Positions 16,196 to 25,130 of a DNA stretch of 44,598 bases are shown here, one piece after another (position 1 is the first letter of the stretch; each line of letters begins with the position of its first letter). Where the stretch lies: positions 1 to 44,598 of the forward strand of contig CAJOLW010000023.1 of NCBI GenBank assembly GCA_905235525.1, given 5' to 3'. The notes beneath the pieces were generated by a model. The model made no database searches. It saw nothing but the letters and a program-made list of their open reading frames with translations, and was not told the origin of the DNA. The stretch comes from an uncultured Bacteroidaceae bacterium. Lineage in GTDB: Bacteria > Bacteroidota > Bacteroidia > Bacteroidales > Bacteroidaceae. The position numbers and the translations under genes are program-made.

Positions 16196-18679
16196 TTATC
16201 TCATTGATGCTCCAAAATAACTGTAATGTTGGTCATCAGGGTTGACAACAATCTGTTCCACAACAATTTCCGGATCAATCATAATGACTTTCAGTATGTG
16301 TTTGCCAGACGTTGTATTAAATGTGGCATCAAGCCAACGAAGGTTGTCAAATACCTCGTCACGACGAACCATTTGACGCCCGTTCACAAAACCGCTCAAA
16401 GAAAGTCGGCTGCGTGGGGGAAGGGGCTTCAACACTTTCGAAACGGAGAGGTTCTGAGGAGTGTATTCTTGGAATGTATCCACCAGTCCGCGACGGGCAT
16501 CAAGCACCTGCATGGGCTGGTCGTCAAGTGCAATGCCCAGGCGGAGCCCGCGGGCAGGAAGGATGTCTTGTGTAGGGAGGATGCCGATGGCAATGTGCCC
16601 ATCTTCCGTCAGATTCACTTCATACTCTAAGGTGGGGCCATTGCCGCTTTCGTCTGATGGGCGCATCACGTCCTTGGCACCCATACATCCTTTGCCGCGT
16701 CCGAGGTCGGGCAAGAAGATCCAATCATCGTCCTTGCGAGTATATTGATAAGATGGAATGCTGTATTCCTTTGTATTATCGGTAGGTTTAAGATTGTGCG
16801 CCACCTTGTAGGGGAGGGTCATGGGATGGCGGTTGCGGTCGGGTATGGACCATTGGGTGTAACCTATATGATTGTCGAGCATCATACCACGCCACTTACC
16901 GTTAGCCAATACATTATTATAATAGTCGGAGAGTCGCTGGTCTTTTGCCATCAGGTGATGGATGGTCAGACTGTCGCCCAGTGTGGCACAGTTATAGATT
17001 TGCGCCACCCCGGCACTGGCTACGGCAGGATAGTAAACCAACTGATAGAAGGCATCCTGCATCTCCTCTGGCATCTGCTCCCGGAGATTCTCGCAACGCA
17101 CCACAAGGTTTTGCCACAGGTTGTTGGTGTAGAGCATCTCTTCGGTATTGAAGATTCCAGGCACTTGTGCCTCAGCCTTTCTCCACAGATTATATTTAGA
17201 GTATTTGGCAATGATATCGGCGGTCTCTTTTGCATAGGTGTCGCCAAAGATGCTGCGTGTGAAGCCTTCCAGATATGCTTGTTCATCCCCAGGCTGAATG
17301 GCGTCAGGATTCCAAGCATAGTGCATGATGAAGTCAATGGGCATTTCCTTAGGTTTCAAGTCGCCCACGTTGATAATCCAGATACGGTCGATGCCGCTGG
17401 CGTATGCCAAATGCAGTTGCTCCCGCAATTTAGGCACAGTGGTGGTGTTCACCCATCGGTCGTTCCATGGACCTCCGTTCATGTCAATATGGTAATAAAG
17501 TCCCAATCCGCCTTTGCGTCGGCGTTCAAAATCACGTCCCTTGCGTCGGATGTACCCCCAGTTGTTGTCGCACAGAAGCAGAGTCACATCGTCAGGAACA
17601 GTGAACCCAGCATCGTAATAACGCTGCACTTCAGTGAAGATTGCCCATAGTTGTGGCACTGCATCAGATTCTCCGTAAATGTCTTTGATGATTCCCCGCT
17701 GTCCCTCAATGACCTCGCGCAAGGTCTTCATATTTTCGGCATCATTGCCTGTACCCATCGCCACGTCGCCATCACCACGCATACCTATGGTCACAAGGTT
17801 CTCATAGTGTTTATTACGCTCCATCCCTTCACGGAAAAAGCGGTCAAGCCGGTCTTTGTTCACACCGTAGTCCCAGGGACCGACAGAATCTTTACGATAT
17901 ACATACTCCTTGTGAGCGCGCATCATCGGCTCATGATGCGATGTGCCCATCACAATGCCATATTCATCAGCGAGTCGTGGACTTTCCGGGTCATCTTCGT
18001 TGAAACGCGAGTCCCACATGGCTGGCCACAGGTAGTTGCCTTTTAAGCGGAGAATCAGTTCAAACATCTTGCAGTATGCCTTGGAGTTGACGCCACCGAA
18101 CTGATTGTTGCACCAAGTACCGAAAGATGGCCACTCATCGTTGATGAAGATGCCGCGATATTTCACCTTCGGGGAAGGCTGGACAATACGTCCCCCATCA
18201 TACCACACTTCATCTTGATGTGCAACGGGCACATCAGCCCACCAGTACCATGGTGACACACCGATACGTTGTGATATCTCGTAGATGCCGTAGATGGTGC
18301 CTCGCTTGTCACTGCCTGCAATCACCAACGAGCCATCCACCACGTCAATGATGTATGATTCCCATTGTCCTCTTACCTGACGAACATCGATTTTGTGTTT
18401 CTTGATGAAGGAGTCAATCAGTTTGCTCTTTCCAATAGTGCCCACGATGATGCAGTCAGATTCCTTCTGTTGTCCAAGCACCACTTCCGATGCAATGCCA
18501 GAGACTTTGCGCACGTCATCGCCCAAGTCGTGAGCTGCGCGGATGACACCTTTCCAGTCTTCACCATCAACAATGATAGGCATGGCTTTGTGATCTTTTG
18601 CGATACAGAATCTCCCCGCCGCTTGCACAGAAATGGCGAAGAACAAAAATGCTGTAATTAGGAAGAAAATTCTTTTCAT
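16196..18679 (-). CDS. GH115 xylan alpha-1,2-glucuronidase
   Basis: An 827-residue secreted GH115 enzyme, which releases (4-O-methyl)-glucuronic acid from xylan, including internal residues. A signal peptide ends near VQAAG. An N-terminal alpha/beta domain (IIVGTIGKSKLID, IYEISQRIGVSPWYWWADVP) leads into the barrel, with YRGIFINDEWPSFGTWC, LRLKGNYLWPAMWDSRFNED, MGTSHHEPM, GMRGDGD and LLLCDNNWGYIRR. A helical region follows, and the C-terminal domain starts at FLPDLGRGKGCMG near residue 660. The length is close to the family norm. It is second in the operon after a mutarotase-like gene. Confidence 0.92.
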   Translation of the reverse strand: MKRIFFLITAFLFFAISVQAAGRFCIAKDHKAMPIIVDGEDWKGVIRAAHDLGDDVRKVSGIASEVVLGQQKESDCIIVGTIGKSKLIDSFIKKHKIDVRQVRGQWESYIIDVVDGSLVIAGSDKRGTIYGIYEISQRIGVSPWYWWADVPVAHQDEVWYDGGRIVQPSPKVKYRGIFINDEWPSFGTWCNNQFGGVNSKAYCKMFELILRLKGNYLWPAMWDSRFNEDDPESPRLADEYGIVMGTSHHEPMMRAHKEYVYRKDSVGPWDYGVNKDRLDRFFREGMERNKHYENLVTIGMRGDGDVAMGTGNDAENMKTLREVIEGQRGIIKDIYGESDAVPQLWAIFTEVQRYYDAGFTVPDDVTLLLCDNNWGYIRRKGRDFERRRKGGLGLYYHIDMNGGPWNDRWVNTTTVPKLREQLHLAYASGIDRIWIINVGDLKPKEMPIDFIMHYAWNPDAIQPGDEQAYLEGFTRSIFGDTYAKETADIIAKYSKYNLWRKAEAQVPGIFNTEEMLYTNNLWQNLVVRCENLREQMPEEMQDAFYQLVYYPAVASAGVAQIYNCATLGDSLTIHHLMAKDQRLSDYYNNVLANGKWRGMMLDNHIGYTQWSIPDRNRHPMTLPYKVAHNLKPTDNTKEYSIPSYQYTRKDDDWIFLPDLGRGKGCMGAKDVMRPSDESGNGPTLEYEVNLTEDGHIAIGILPTQDILPARGLRLGIALDDQPMQVLDARRGLVDTFQEYTPQNLSVSKVLKPLPPRSRLSLSGFVNGRQMVRRDEVFDNLRWLDATFNTTSGKHILKVIMIDPEIVVEQIVVNPDDQHYSYFGASMR

Positions 18680-18746
18680 ATTGTACGGTTTTGGGGTAGG
18701 TTATAAAGTCATGTCTATTTTTGTTTCATTCTCTCATTGGCTACGC

Positions 18747-18774
18747 ACTTGCTTTTTGCAAGTTGCCCTACGGG
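18747..18774. repeat. Small hairpins upstream of GH115 gene
   Basis: ACTTGC-TTTTT-GCAAGT (18747-18763) and GCCC-TAC-GGGC (18765-18775) lie in the 117-base gap between the mutarotase-like gene and GH115. They may adjust transcript stability between these genes. I see nothing else in the gap. Confidence 0.35.
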
Positions 18775-18796
18775 CGAACTAAAGGTTCTTTCATTT

Positions 18797-19183
18797 CTAA
18801 TCCGTGTACAGGTGAAAGATGCGCTCCATCATCTGCCACTTCTCGTCGCTGGTGGCATGGGTGTCGCAACCTTGGAACTTTGCCACGAAAGATTCCCACT
18901 CCGTCTGTCGGGGCAAGGTGGAGAGCCTTTGCATGGCAGATGTCCAATCGAAGTCTTCTGGGGTATCGACCACCATGACGAGACGTGTGCCGAGAAGATA
19001 GATTTCCATCTCCAGAATGCCCACAGTACGGATACCTACGCGGATTTCGCGCCAATGGTGTGCTTCAGAATGCCATTTGCGGTATTCCCGAATCAAGTCC
19101 GGGTCGTCTCGCAAGTCCAACGTCTGCACATAGCGTTTGGTCTTGCCTTCAAACTTTTTCTGCACGTATCCGTCCATATCCAT
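18797..19183 (-). CDS. L-rhamnose mutarotase family protein (possible fucose mutarotase)
   Basis: A 128-residue cytoplasmic protein of the RhaM/YiiL (DUF718) dimeric alpha+beta-barrel family, which interconverts alpha and beta anomers of L-rhamnose or L-fucose. Family features: KRYVQTLDLRDDPDLIREY at the first strand and helix, HHWREIRVGIRTVGILEMEIYLLGTRLVMVVD across the middle strands, and a C-terminal WQMMERIFHL helix. It is the first gene of the hemicellulose operon, whose last gene is a GH29 fucosidase, so a fucose-type substrate is plausible. Starts at 19183 or 19177 are both ATG. A promoter -7 element lies 14 bases before the start. Confidence 0.8.
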   Translation of the reverse strand: MDMDGYVQKKFEGKTKRYVQTLDLRDDPDLIREYRKWHSEAHHWREIRVGIRTVGILEMEIYLLGTRLVMVVDTPEDFDWTSAMQRLSTLPRQTEWESFVAKFQGCDTHATSDEKWQMMERIFHLYTD

Positions 19184-19196
19184 ATCTATTTGTTTG

Positions 19197-19204
19197 CAAA
19201 GATA
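19197..19204 (-). promoter_or_regulatory. Hemicellulose operon promoter -7 element
   Basis: On the minus strand this reads TATCTTTG, a perfect TAnnTTTG. The nearest TTTG (19231-19234) is 26 bases away, longer than usual, so activation by a regulator is possible. Confidence 0.5.
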
Positions 19205-19367
19205 TGCACTTTCCCCTCATTCTCATCGGACAAATTATATAAGAAAGTAGGATAAAATGACACATCTCACCTTATGCAACTTTTTCAGGCACTCCCTCAT
19301 TCTTCTTTGTATGCTTCGTGCTATCGTTCCCGAAAAAGTGCCGATGACACACACGAAACTCTAAACT

Positions 19368-20039
19368 TTATCGAGAAAAAGATTTCCAAAGATTGTCATC
19401 GGGCAGTGGAGCCTCGACGGCAATCTCTTTTTTGCTGACGGGGTGGACGAACTGCATGGTGCGGCTTAAGAGAGAGATGCTACCATCGGGATTAGAACGT
19501 TTGGCTCCATATTTAAGGTCACCCTTGATGGGGCAGCCTATTTTAGCAAGTTGGCAACGTATTTGATGGTGGCGTCCTGTCTTCAAATCCACCGCTATCA
19601 AATAATAATTGTCGGACTTACCGATGACCTTATAGTCAAGCACAGCCTTCTTACTATGAGGTACTTCCCTGTCATAGGCATACGACCTATTTTGTTTTTC
19701 GTTGCGCACCAACCAATGCGTCAGTGTGCCTTCGGTCTGTTCAGGAGCATTCTTCACGATAGCCCAATAGGTCTTGTGTACTTCACCATTGGCAAACATC
19801 GTGTTCATCCGTGCCAATGCCTTAGAAGTACGTGCAAACAATACCAGTCCAAACACAGGACGGTCCAGACGATGAACAACACCAAGGAAGACGTCGCCCG
19901 GCTTGGCATACGCTTCCTTGATGTATTGCTTCACTGCTTCACTCAGGGGCTTGTCACCAGTCTTGTCGCCCTGCACAATTTCCCCCGATTGCTTCGAAAC
20001 AATGATGATGTGATTATCCTCGTAAATTACATTTACCAT
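19368..20039 (-). CDS. RluA-family pseudouridine synthase
   Basis: A 223-residue cytoplasmic enzyme that converts uridine to pseudouridine in rRNA or tRNA. The short form lacks an S4 domain. Motifs in order: IYEDNHIIIVSKQSG at the start, VHRLDRPVFGLVLFARTSKA near residue 55-75 (catalytic Asp in HRLDRP), then LKTGRHHQIRCQLAKIGCPI near 155 and a C-terminal ISLLSRTMQFVHPVSKKE. It follows fabG with a 90-base gap filled by a word repeat. The exact RNA target cannot be named. Confidence 0.9.
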   Translation of the reverse strand: MVNVIYEDNHIIIVSKQSGEIVQGDKTGDKPLSEAVKQYIKEAYAKPGDVFLGVVHRLDRPVFGLVLFARTSKALARMNTMFANGEVHKTYWAIVKNAPEQTEGTLTHWLVRNEKQNRSYAYDREVPHSKKAVLDYKVIGKSDNYYLIAVDLKTGRHHQIRCQLAKIGCPIKGDLKYGAKRSNPDGSISLLSRTMQFVHPVSKKEIAVEAPLPDDNLWKSFSR

Positions 20040-20126
20040 TTACAATTTATATTCTATTTAGCCATTTACGATTTCCTCCTCGCCGCATGGCAAATTGTAA
20101 ATTGTAAATCGTCAAATAGTAAATCA
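20029..20126. repeat. Inverted word repeat between fabG and rluA-type gene
   Basis: ACATTTACCATTTACAATTT and ATTTAGCCATTTACGATTT on the left are mirrored by AAATTGTAAATTGTAAATCG and AATAGTAAAT on the right around a GC-rich loop (CCTCCTCGCCGCATGG). The words match those at 680-803. Confidence 0.65.
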
Positions 20127-20129
20127 ATA

Positions 20130-20888
20130 TTACATATTCATGCCACCGTCAATCTGGATGACCTGACCAGACACGTAACTGGACATGTCAGATGCGAGGA
20201 AGAGACATACGTTAGCGATGTCCTCCACCTGACCACCACGACGGAGCGGAATCTTCTTCATCCAGTCAGCGCGGATTTCCTCTGGCAACTGAGCAGTCAT
20301 GGCTGTCTCAATGAAACCAGGAGCCACAGCGTTGGCACGTACGCCCTTAGGACCAAGTTCCTGAGCGATAGACTTAGCCAAGCCAATCATACCAGCCTTA
20401 GATGCTGAGTAGTTGCACTGACCTGCATTGCCATGAACACCTACAACAGAAGACATGTTGATGATAGAACCACCACGCTGACGAAGCATGATAGGAGCAC
20501 ATGCATGGATGAAGTTGAAGGCAGACTTCAAGTTCACATTGAGCACAGCATCCCACTGAGCCTCACTCATGCGGAGCATCAAACCATCCTTGGTGATACC
20601 TGCATTGTTGACCAGCACGTCGATAGAACCGAAGTCCTCGTGAATCTTCTTCACCACAGCCTCTGTCTCAGCAAAGTCTGCTGCGTTGCCAGCATAAGCA
20701 CGACAAGTGACGCCCAGTGCCTCAATCTCCTTACGAGTAGCCTCGAGGCCTGCAGCCATGTCATCGTTCAACACCAAATCTGTAAAAGCGATGTTTGCAC
20801 CTTCCTGGGCAAACTTCATAGCGACAGCCTTACCGATGCCGCGTGCAGCACCTGTGATGAGGGCTGTCTTACCTTCCAAAAGTCCCAT
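20130..20888 (-). CDS. fabG: 3-oxoacyl-[acyl-carrier-protein] reductase
   Basis: A 252-residue short-chain dehydrogenase that reduces 3-ketoacyl-ACP with NADPH in fatty-acid elongation, in the cytoplasm. Visible motifs: TGAARGIGKAVA (nucleotide-binding loop, residues 12-23), VLVNNAGIT near 90, MSSVVGVHGNAGQCNYSASK near 145-164 (Ser-Tyr-Lys catalytic residues), then VAPGFIETAM and the end DGGMNM. The length is typical. It follows the TetR-type regulator by 43 bases on the same strand, a pairing that suggests the regulator controls lipid genes (inference). Confidence 0.95.
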   Translation of the reverse strand: MGLLEGKTALITGAARGIGKAVAMKFAQEGANIAFTDLVLNDDMAAGLEATRKEIEALGVTCRAYAGNAADFAETEAVVKKIHEDFGSIDVLVNNAGITKDGLMLRMSEAQWDAVLNVNLKSAFNFIHACAPIMLRQRGGSIINMSSVVGVHGNAGQCNYSASKAGMIGLAKSIAQELGPKGVRANAVAPGFIETAMTAQLPEEIRADWMKKIPLRRGGQVEDIANVCLFLASDMSSYVSGQVIQIDGGMNM

Positions 20889-20931
20889 AATTCTTATTCT
20901 TTATTTGAGTTTTTGTTGATATGTAAATGCT

Positions 20932-21531
20932 TTAGTATTTCCCATATTTCGGTGTTCTGCAAAAAGCCTTGAGAACCATGCTCCGTACATACGGATAGAG
21001 TTCTTCGGCATTCTGAGCAGCATAACGACCATAGATGTAGGGCACCTCACAACCTTTCAGACAGTAGTGCATGATCTCTGCCGCAAGACGCACGTTGCGA
21101 ATCTCAAACACTCCCTTATCAATACCCTCATTCATGATGCGACGGAAAAGATTGATTTCATTCTTGTCAAACGTCTTGCGCACCGACTCCACCTTCCACA
21201 CGTCACGGAAAAATTCGGCACGCAAATTGCCATTGCGATACACCGCTTCCTTCATCACCTCCAAATGAGCAAAAATGAGTTGCACCATCTTCTCCTCGGG
21301 TGGAATGCTCTTGCGAGCCACTTCTTCCATACGCTCATACAGACGCTCCAACTCCGTCTGGATAACTGCAAAATAAATTTCCTCCTTACTATTAAAATAA
21401 GTGTAGAGTGTACGGCGACCTCGGTTTGCATGTACGGCAATGTCGTTCATCGACGTATCCTCGAAACCATTCTTTGCAAATAGTTGTCGGGCTACATCCA
21501 CCAGAAGTGCTCTTGTCTTCACAGTCGACAT
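20932..21531 (-). CDS. TetR/AcrR-family transcriptional regulator
   Basis: A 199-residue DNA-binding regulator. Residues about 5-50 form the TetR helix-turn-helix (LLVDVARQLFAKNGFEDTSM, then NDIAVHANRGRRTLYTYFNS, the recognition helix ending in TLYTYF). The remaining helices form a ligand/dimer domain of unrecognised ligand, with a Tyr/Arg-rich end. It is transcribed with fabG just downstream and has its own full promoter. Regulation of fatty-acid genes or autoregulation is likely but not shown. Confidence 0.9.
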   Translation of the reverse strand: MSTVKTRALLVDVARQLFAKNGFEDTSMNDIAVHANRGRRTLYTYFNSKEEIYFAVIQTELERLYERMEEVARKSIPPEEKMVQLIFAHLEVMKEAVYRNGNLRAEFFRDVWKVESVRKTFDKNEINLFRRIMNEGIDKGVFEIRNVRLAAEIMHYCLKGCEVPYIYGRYAAQNAEELYPYVRSMVLKAFCRTPKYGKY

Positions 21532-21601
21532 AATCTTTTTCTTTTTGCGTTCTTTTTTTGAGTCTGCGATCCATCCGGCACATGATGCCAGATTTCGAGT
21601 G

Positions 21602-21632
21602 CAAAATTACATAAAAAAACTTATTCAGCAAA
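21602..21632 (-). promoter_or_regulatory. TetR-fabG promoter
   Basis: On the minus strand TTTG (21629-21632), 19 bases, TAATTTTG (21602-21609): a complete Bacteroidota promoter 71 bases before the start. It lies in the 192-base gap after radA, which is otherwise AT-rich and empty. Confidence 0.65.
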
Positions 21633-21723
21633 GAAATTTGTGCACAACTTTTCCACCAAAAAGCACAAATGCATCAAAATCAACTATTTAATAAATGCAC
21701 AAATATTGTTAAAAGAATCTTTA

Positions 21724-23121
21724 TCAGCCAAACAGTTCCCTCAGCGCCTCTTCCACCTTCCTCACGGACACCATCTCAATCTTGAACTTACCTTTATCCA
21801 AACCATTCATATTTGCCTTGGGAATGATGATTTTTCGGAAACCCAACTTGTCTGCTTCAGCAATACGCTGCACGATGCGGCTCACAGGACGCACCTCACC
21901 GCTCAATCCTACTTCACCCGTGAAACAGATGTCCCTCGGGATGCCCGTATCCACATTGCTCGACAGCACAGCCGCTATCACACTCAGGTCGATGGCAGGG
22001 TCTGTCACACGGATGCCACCTGCGATATTGAGGAACACATCCCGCTGTGGCAACTTAAAGCCCACCCGCTTTTCCAGCACCGCCAAGAGCATATTCAGGC
22101 GCCTCAAATCAAAGCCCGTTGCCGAACGCTGCGGAGTGCCGTATGCTGCTGTACTCACCAAAGCCTGCGTCTCGATGAGCAAAGGGCGTACACCCTCTAT
22201 CGAACAAGCCACTGCCACACCACTCAGTTCCTCACCTTCCTTCACATCACTCAACAGCAGTTCCGAAGGATTCTCCACAGGACGTAAACCGTTATGCACC
22301 ATCTCGTAGATGCCCAACTCTGCTGTTGAACCAAAACGGTTCTTGATGGCACGTACTATACGGTACATATAATGCTGGTCACCCTCGAACTGCAACACCG
22401 TATCAACCATGTGTTCCAATATCTTAGGACCAGCAATTGTTCCCTCCTTATTGATGTGACCAATCACAATGACAGGCGTGTTCGATTCCTTCGCAAACTT
22501 CAGCAACATCGCTGCACACTCCCGTATCTGCGTCACACTGCCAGGCGACGACTCCACCGTTTCCGTCGCCATCGTCTGAATCGAGTCAATCACCACCAAA
22601 TCAGGCTCTACAGCCCTGATGTGCTCAAACACCGTCTCTATCATCGCCTCACACACCACAAGGACATTCGAGGACTGAGAATCAAGGCCAGGGTTAGGGT
22701 TAAAGTTTATCCTATCCGCCCTCAACTTCAATTGCCGAGCACTCTCCTCCCCACTCACATACAGCACCTTCATGCCCTTCAGCCTCATCACCGTCTGAAG
22801 GATGAGCGTCGATTTACCAATACCTGGTTCACCGCCCAGCAGCGTCATGCTGCCCGGCACCAATCCACCACCCAACACACGGTTCAGTTCGCCATCCCCC
22901 ATGTTGATGCGCGGTTCCTCCTCCGTCTCAATTTTCGACATGGAGATGGGACTTGACTTCACATCTAGCCGAAACTCCGAAGTCACCGTAGATGCCGTCT
23001 TCTTCCCCACCTTCACCTCCTGAAACGTGTTCCATTCCCCACAAGCAGGGCACTTCCCTATCCATTTGGGACTATCGTAACCACATGAACCACACACGTA
23101 TGCAGTCTTATCTTTCGCCAT
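21724..23121 (-). CDS. radA: DNA repair protein RadA
   Basis: A 465-residue RadA, a RecA-like ATPase that drives branch migration in recombinational repair. The ATG at 23121 gives MAKDKTAYVCGSCGYDSPKW, the normal start; an in-frame upstream ATG at 23169 would add an unlikely 16 residues. The N-terminal zinc finger (CGSC...CPAC) is followed by Walker A GGEPGIGKST, Walker B DLVVIDSIQ, the RadA KNRFG motif (RAIKNRFGSTAE) and a C-terminal Lon-like domain (GGIRVTDPAIDLSV, FTGEVGLSGEVRPV). An unusual short stretch FNPNPGLDSQSSN after LRADRI is encoded by a TTAGGG-type word repeat (22690-22708), inserted in frame in a loop before VLVVCEAMIE. Confidence 0.95.
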   Translation of the reverse strand: MAKDKTAYVCGSCGYDSPKWIGKCPACGEWNTFQEVKVGKKTASTVTSEFRLDVKSSPISMSKIETEEEPRINMGDGELNRVLGGGLVPGSMTLLGGEPGIGKSTLILQTVMRLKGMKVLYVSGEESARQLKLRADRINFNPNPGLDSQSSNVLVVCEAMIETVFEHIRAVEPDLVVIDSIQTMATETVESSPGSVTQIRECAAMLLKFAKESNTPVIVIGHINKEGTIAGPKILEHMVDTVLQFEGDQHYMYRIVRAIKNRFGSTAELGIYEMVHNGLRPVENPSELLLSDVKEGEELSGVAVACSIEGVRPLLIETQALVSTAAYGTPQRSATGFDLRRLNMLLAVLEKRVGFKLPQRDVFLNIAGGIRVTDPAIDLSVIAAVLSSNVDTGIPRDICFTGEVGLSGEVRPVSRIVQRIAEADKLGFRKIIIPKANMNGLDKGKFKIEMVSVRKVEEALRELFG

Positions 23122-23139
23122 ATTCGTTCTTTTTGCCCA

Positions 23140-23147
23140 CAAAGGTA
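23140..23147 (-). promoter_or_regulatory. radA promoter -7 element
   Basis: On the minus strand TACCTTTG lies 19 bases before the radA ATG. No TTG is found at the usual spacing. Confidence 0.45.
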
Positions 23148-23190
23148 AGAAAAACTCCCAACTCCTCATTCCTAACTCTCAACTTTTTTG

Positions 23191-23198
23191 TATCTTTG
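23191..23198 (+). promoter_or_regulatory. Promoter -7 element of DUF3943 gene
   Basis: TATCTTTG 28 bases before the ATG at 23226; no clear -33 element upstream. Confidence 0.45.
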
Positions 23199-23225
23199 CA
23201 CACAAATTCACATACGAAGAGCAAA

Positions 23226-24873
23226 ATGAACAAATCAAAGGTGACAGACATCATCCGTATCAATACCAAGACACTCTTCTCGCTCTTTTTATGCCTTATC
23301 ATGAGCAACAGCATTCTGGCTATAGAGCCAGATTCCATTTGGTATGACTCTATCACCAATGTTCGCACCCACCTTCAGCGTCCCGACACACTCACCCCCT
23401 ACACCTGTTCCCTCCATTTCTTTGGCAAGAACAAAAACGGCAGTCCCAAATCGCCAGGACTTCAAGCACTCATCGAAGACATTGGCATCAATGCCCTCGT
23501 GCTGGGATGGGATCACTTCGTGACCGACCGCGAATGGGCACGCATCACCCATGCCTCCCTGCGGCAACCTCTCAGATAGTTGGGTGTGGGACAATGACAG
23601 TTTCTCCGGCAACCAGTTTGCACACCCCTATCATGGCAGCATGTTCTACAATGCTGCCCGCGAACACGGACTCTCTTATGGCGTGTCACTCCTCTACCCC
23701 CTGGCAGGTTCCCTCACTTGGGAACTCTTCTGCGAGACCAACCGCCCCGCCATCAATGACTTCCTCTCCACAGGTATCGGAGGAGCAGCCATCGGTGAAG
23801 TGACCCACCGCGTGTCCGACATCTTCTTCGACAACACCAAACGGGGTCCCCAGCGTGTTGTCCGTGAAATCATCGGCACCTTCCTCAACCCCGTTCGAGG
23901 CCTCCACCGCATCATGTCGGGCGAAATGTTCCGTGTCAACCGCTTCAATGCTGGCAAGAAGGAAGAACCCATGCCCTACACCTTCCAGATCGGAACGGGC
24001 GGACGCTACATCTATGACCGTGCCCCTGTCCACCCACAGGCAGGCATACGCTATTACGAAACCATCCCCTACCTCGATTTCCGCTTCACCTACGGCAACC
24101 ACTTCAACCATCTCGACGAAGGGAAAAGTCCTCGTGCCTACGACTACTTCGAACTTTACTCCCTCGTCAACTTCGCTCCCGACCAACCCACTGTCGGCGA
24201 ACTCGACATCCGTGGACGCATCGGCTCCCGCCAGTACCAGTTTCCCCATCAGTGGAAACTCGACCTCGGCTTCTATCAAAATATCAAATACATCGACCAC
24301 TACAGCAAAGAAGACAACGAAGACCCAGGCAACCTCGCCCTCATCTCCGAAGCAGCCAGTTTCGGGGTCGGACTCTTTTTCGAACGTCCCTACTCTCCAC
24401 CTTTCTGGGGAGGGAAGAAAGGGGCAACCCTCACCCACGACTTCATGCTTTCCGCCGTTCCCCTCGGAGGCAGTGCAGCCGACTACTACCCCTTCCGCCG
24501 TTACAATTACGGCACAGGCACCTCTGTCCGCTACCGTTTCCAGTTCACCCTCAACCGTCGTTTCTCCATTGGCAATGACTTCTATTTCATGCGTCTCTTC
24601 ATCCTCAAAGGCAAGACACCCGAAAAACTCGCCATCTACGCCAACGACGAACTTCACTACAGGAAAGAAGTGGAAGACGGTATCGATGCCTGGGGTGACA
24701 AAGGTGAGCAAAGCATCCTCCAGAACCGTCTGTATTTCCAGTGCCATTTCAGCCACAACCTCCATCTCACCCTCCAACACGAGTTCAACCTCCGTCACGG
24801 CAACTACCGTTACTACCCCGCCATCACAGGCAAGAGCCACGAATGGAAGGCAGGCATCAGTTACGCACTATAA
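23226..24873 (+). pseudogene. DUF3943 outer-membrane protein gene, frameshifted
   Basis: Two frames together encode one DUF3943-type protein. Frame one (23226-23579) has a signal peptide and ends ...LVLGWDHFVTDREWARIT, ASLRQ, then stops at TAG. Frame two continues from about 23565 as NLSDSWVWDNDSFSGNQFAHPYHGSMF, the family's hallmark WVWDNDxFxxNQFxHPYHGS, followed by GGSLTWELF, IGGAAIGEVTHR and a long beta-strand-rich part ending in a barrel-like C-terminus. The break lies in GCGGCAACCTCTC (23560-23573); two missing As after CGGCAA would restore R-Q-N-L. An in-frame C/G-rich word repeat at about 24390-24427 adds PYSPPFWGGKKGA. The product would be an outer-membrane protein of unknown role; real loss versus sequence error is undecided. 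Confidence 0.8.
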
Positions 24874-25130
24874 GGGCACAAAGCACCCCCTTAAAGTCAA
24901 ACATTCTGTCACCCCTTAGTGATGTGTTCTCGTGTATAGTTTACATGGGCCTGTTGAGTTTATAGTTCCATCCTATACATACGAGAAATCTTGTCTATAA
25001 TGATTAAGCGTTGAGTGTCGACACCATCCATTACCTCGGGATGTTTCTTTTTGCTGTACCGATGTCGGGTAAGTGAATCAGACTAGGGTATGCAGGAAGA
25101 TGATGAATGCTTACAAATAAATATACATCA
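24874..25130. other. Gap between convergent genes
   Basis: This 257-base convergent gap holds no clear gene. On the minus strand a short open stretch at about 24964-25078 encodes RHRYSKKKHPEVMDG and ends in MYRMEL before TAA. It could be a gene remnant but I recognise no family. No good terminator is seen. Confidence 0.3.

Noticed and set aside
16745-17650. 301-codon plus-strand open frame inside GH115
   Set aside because: Shadow frame opposite strongly conserved GH115 motifs.
23686-24840. Long 384-codon minus-strand open frame opposite the DUF3943 gene
   Set aside because: Its composition is Val/Glu-rich and repetitive, as expected from the complement of a biased gene. The plus-strand frame carries clear DUF3943 motifs.
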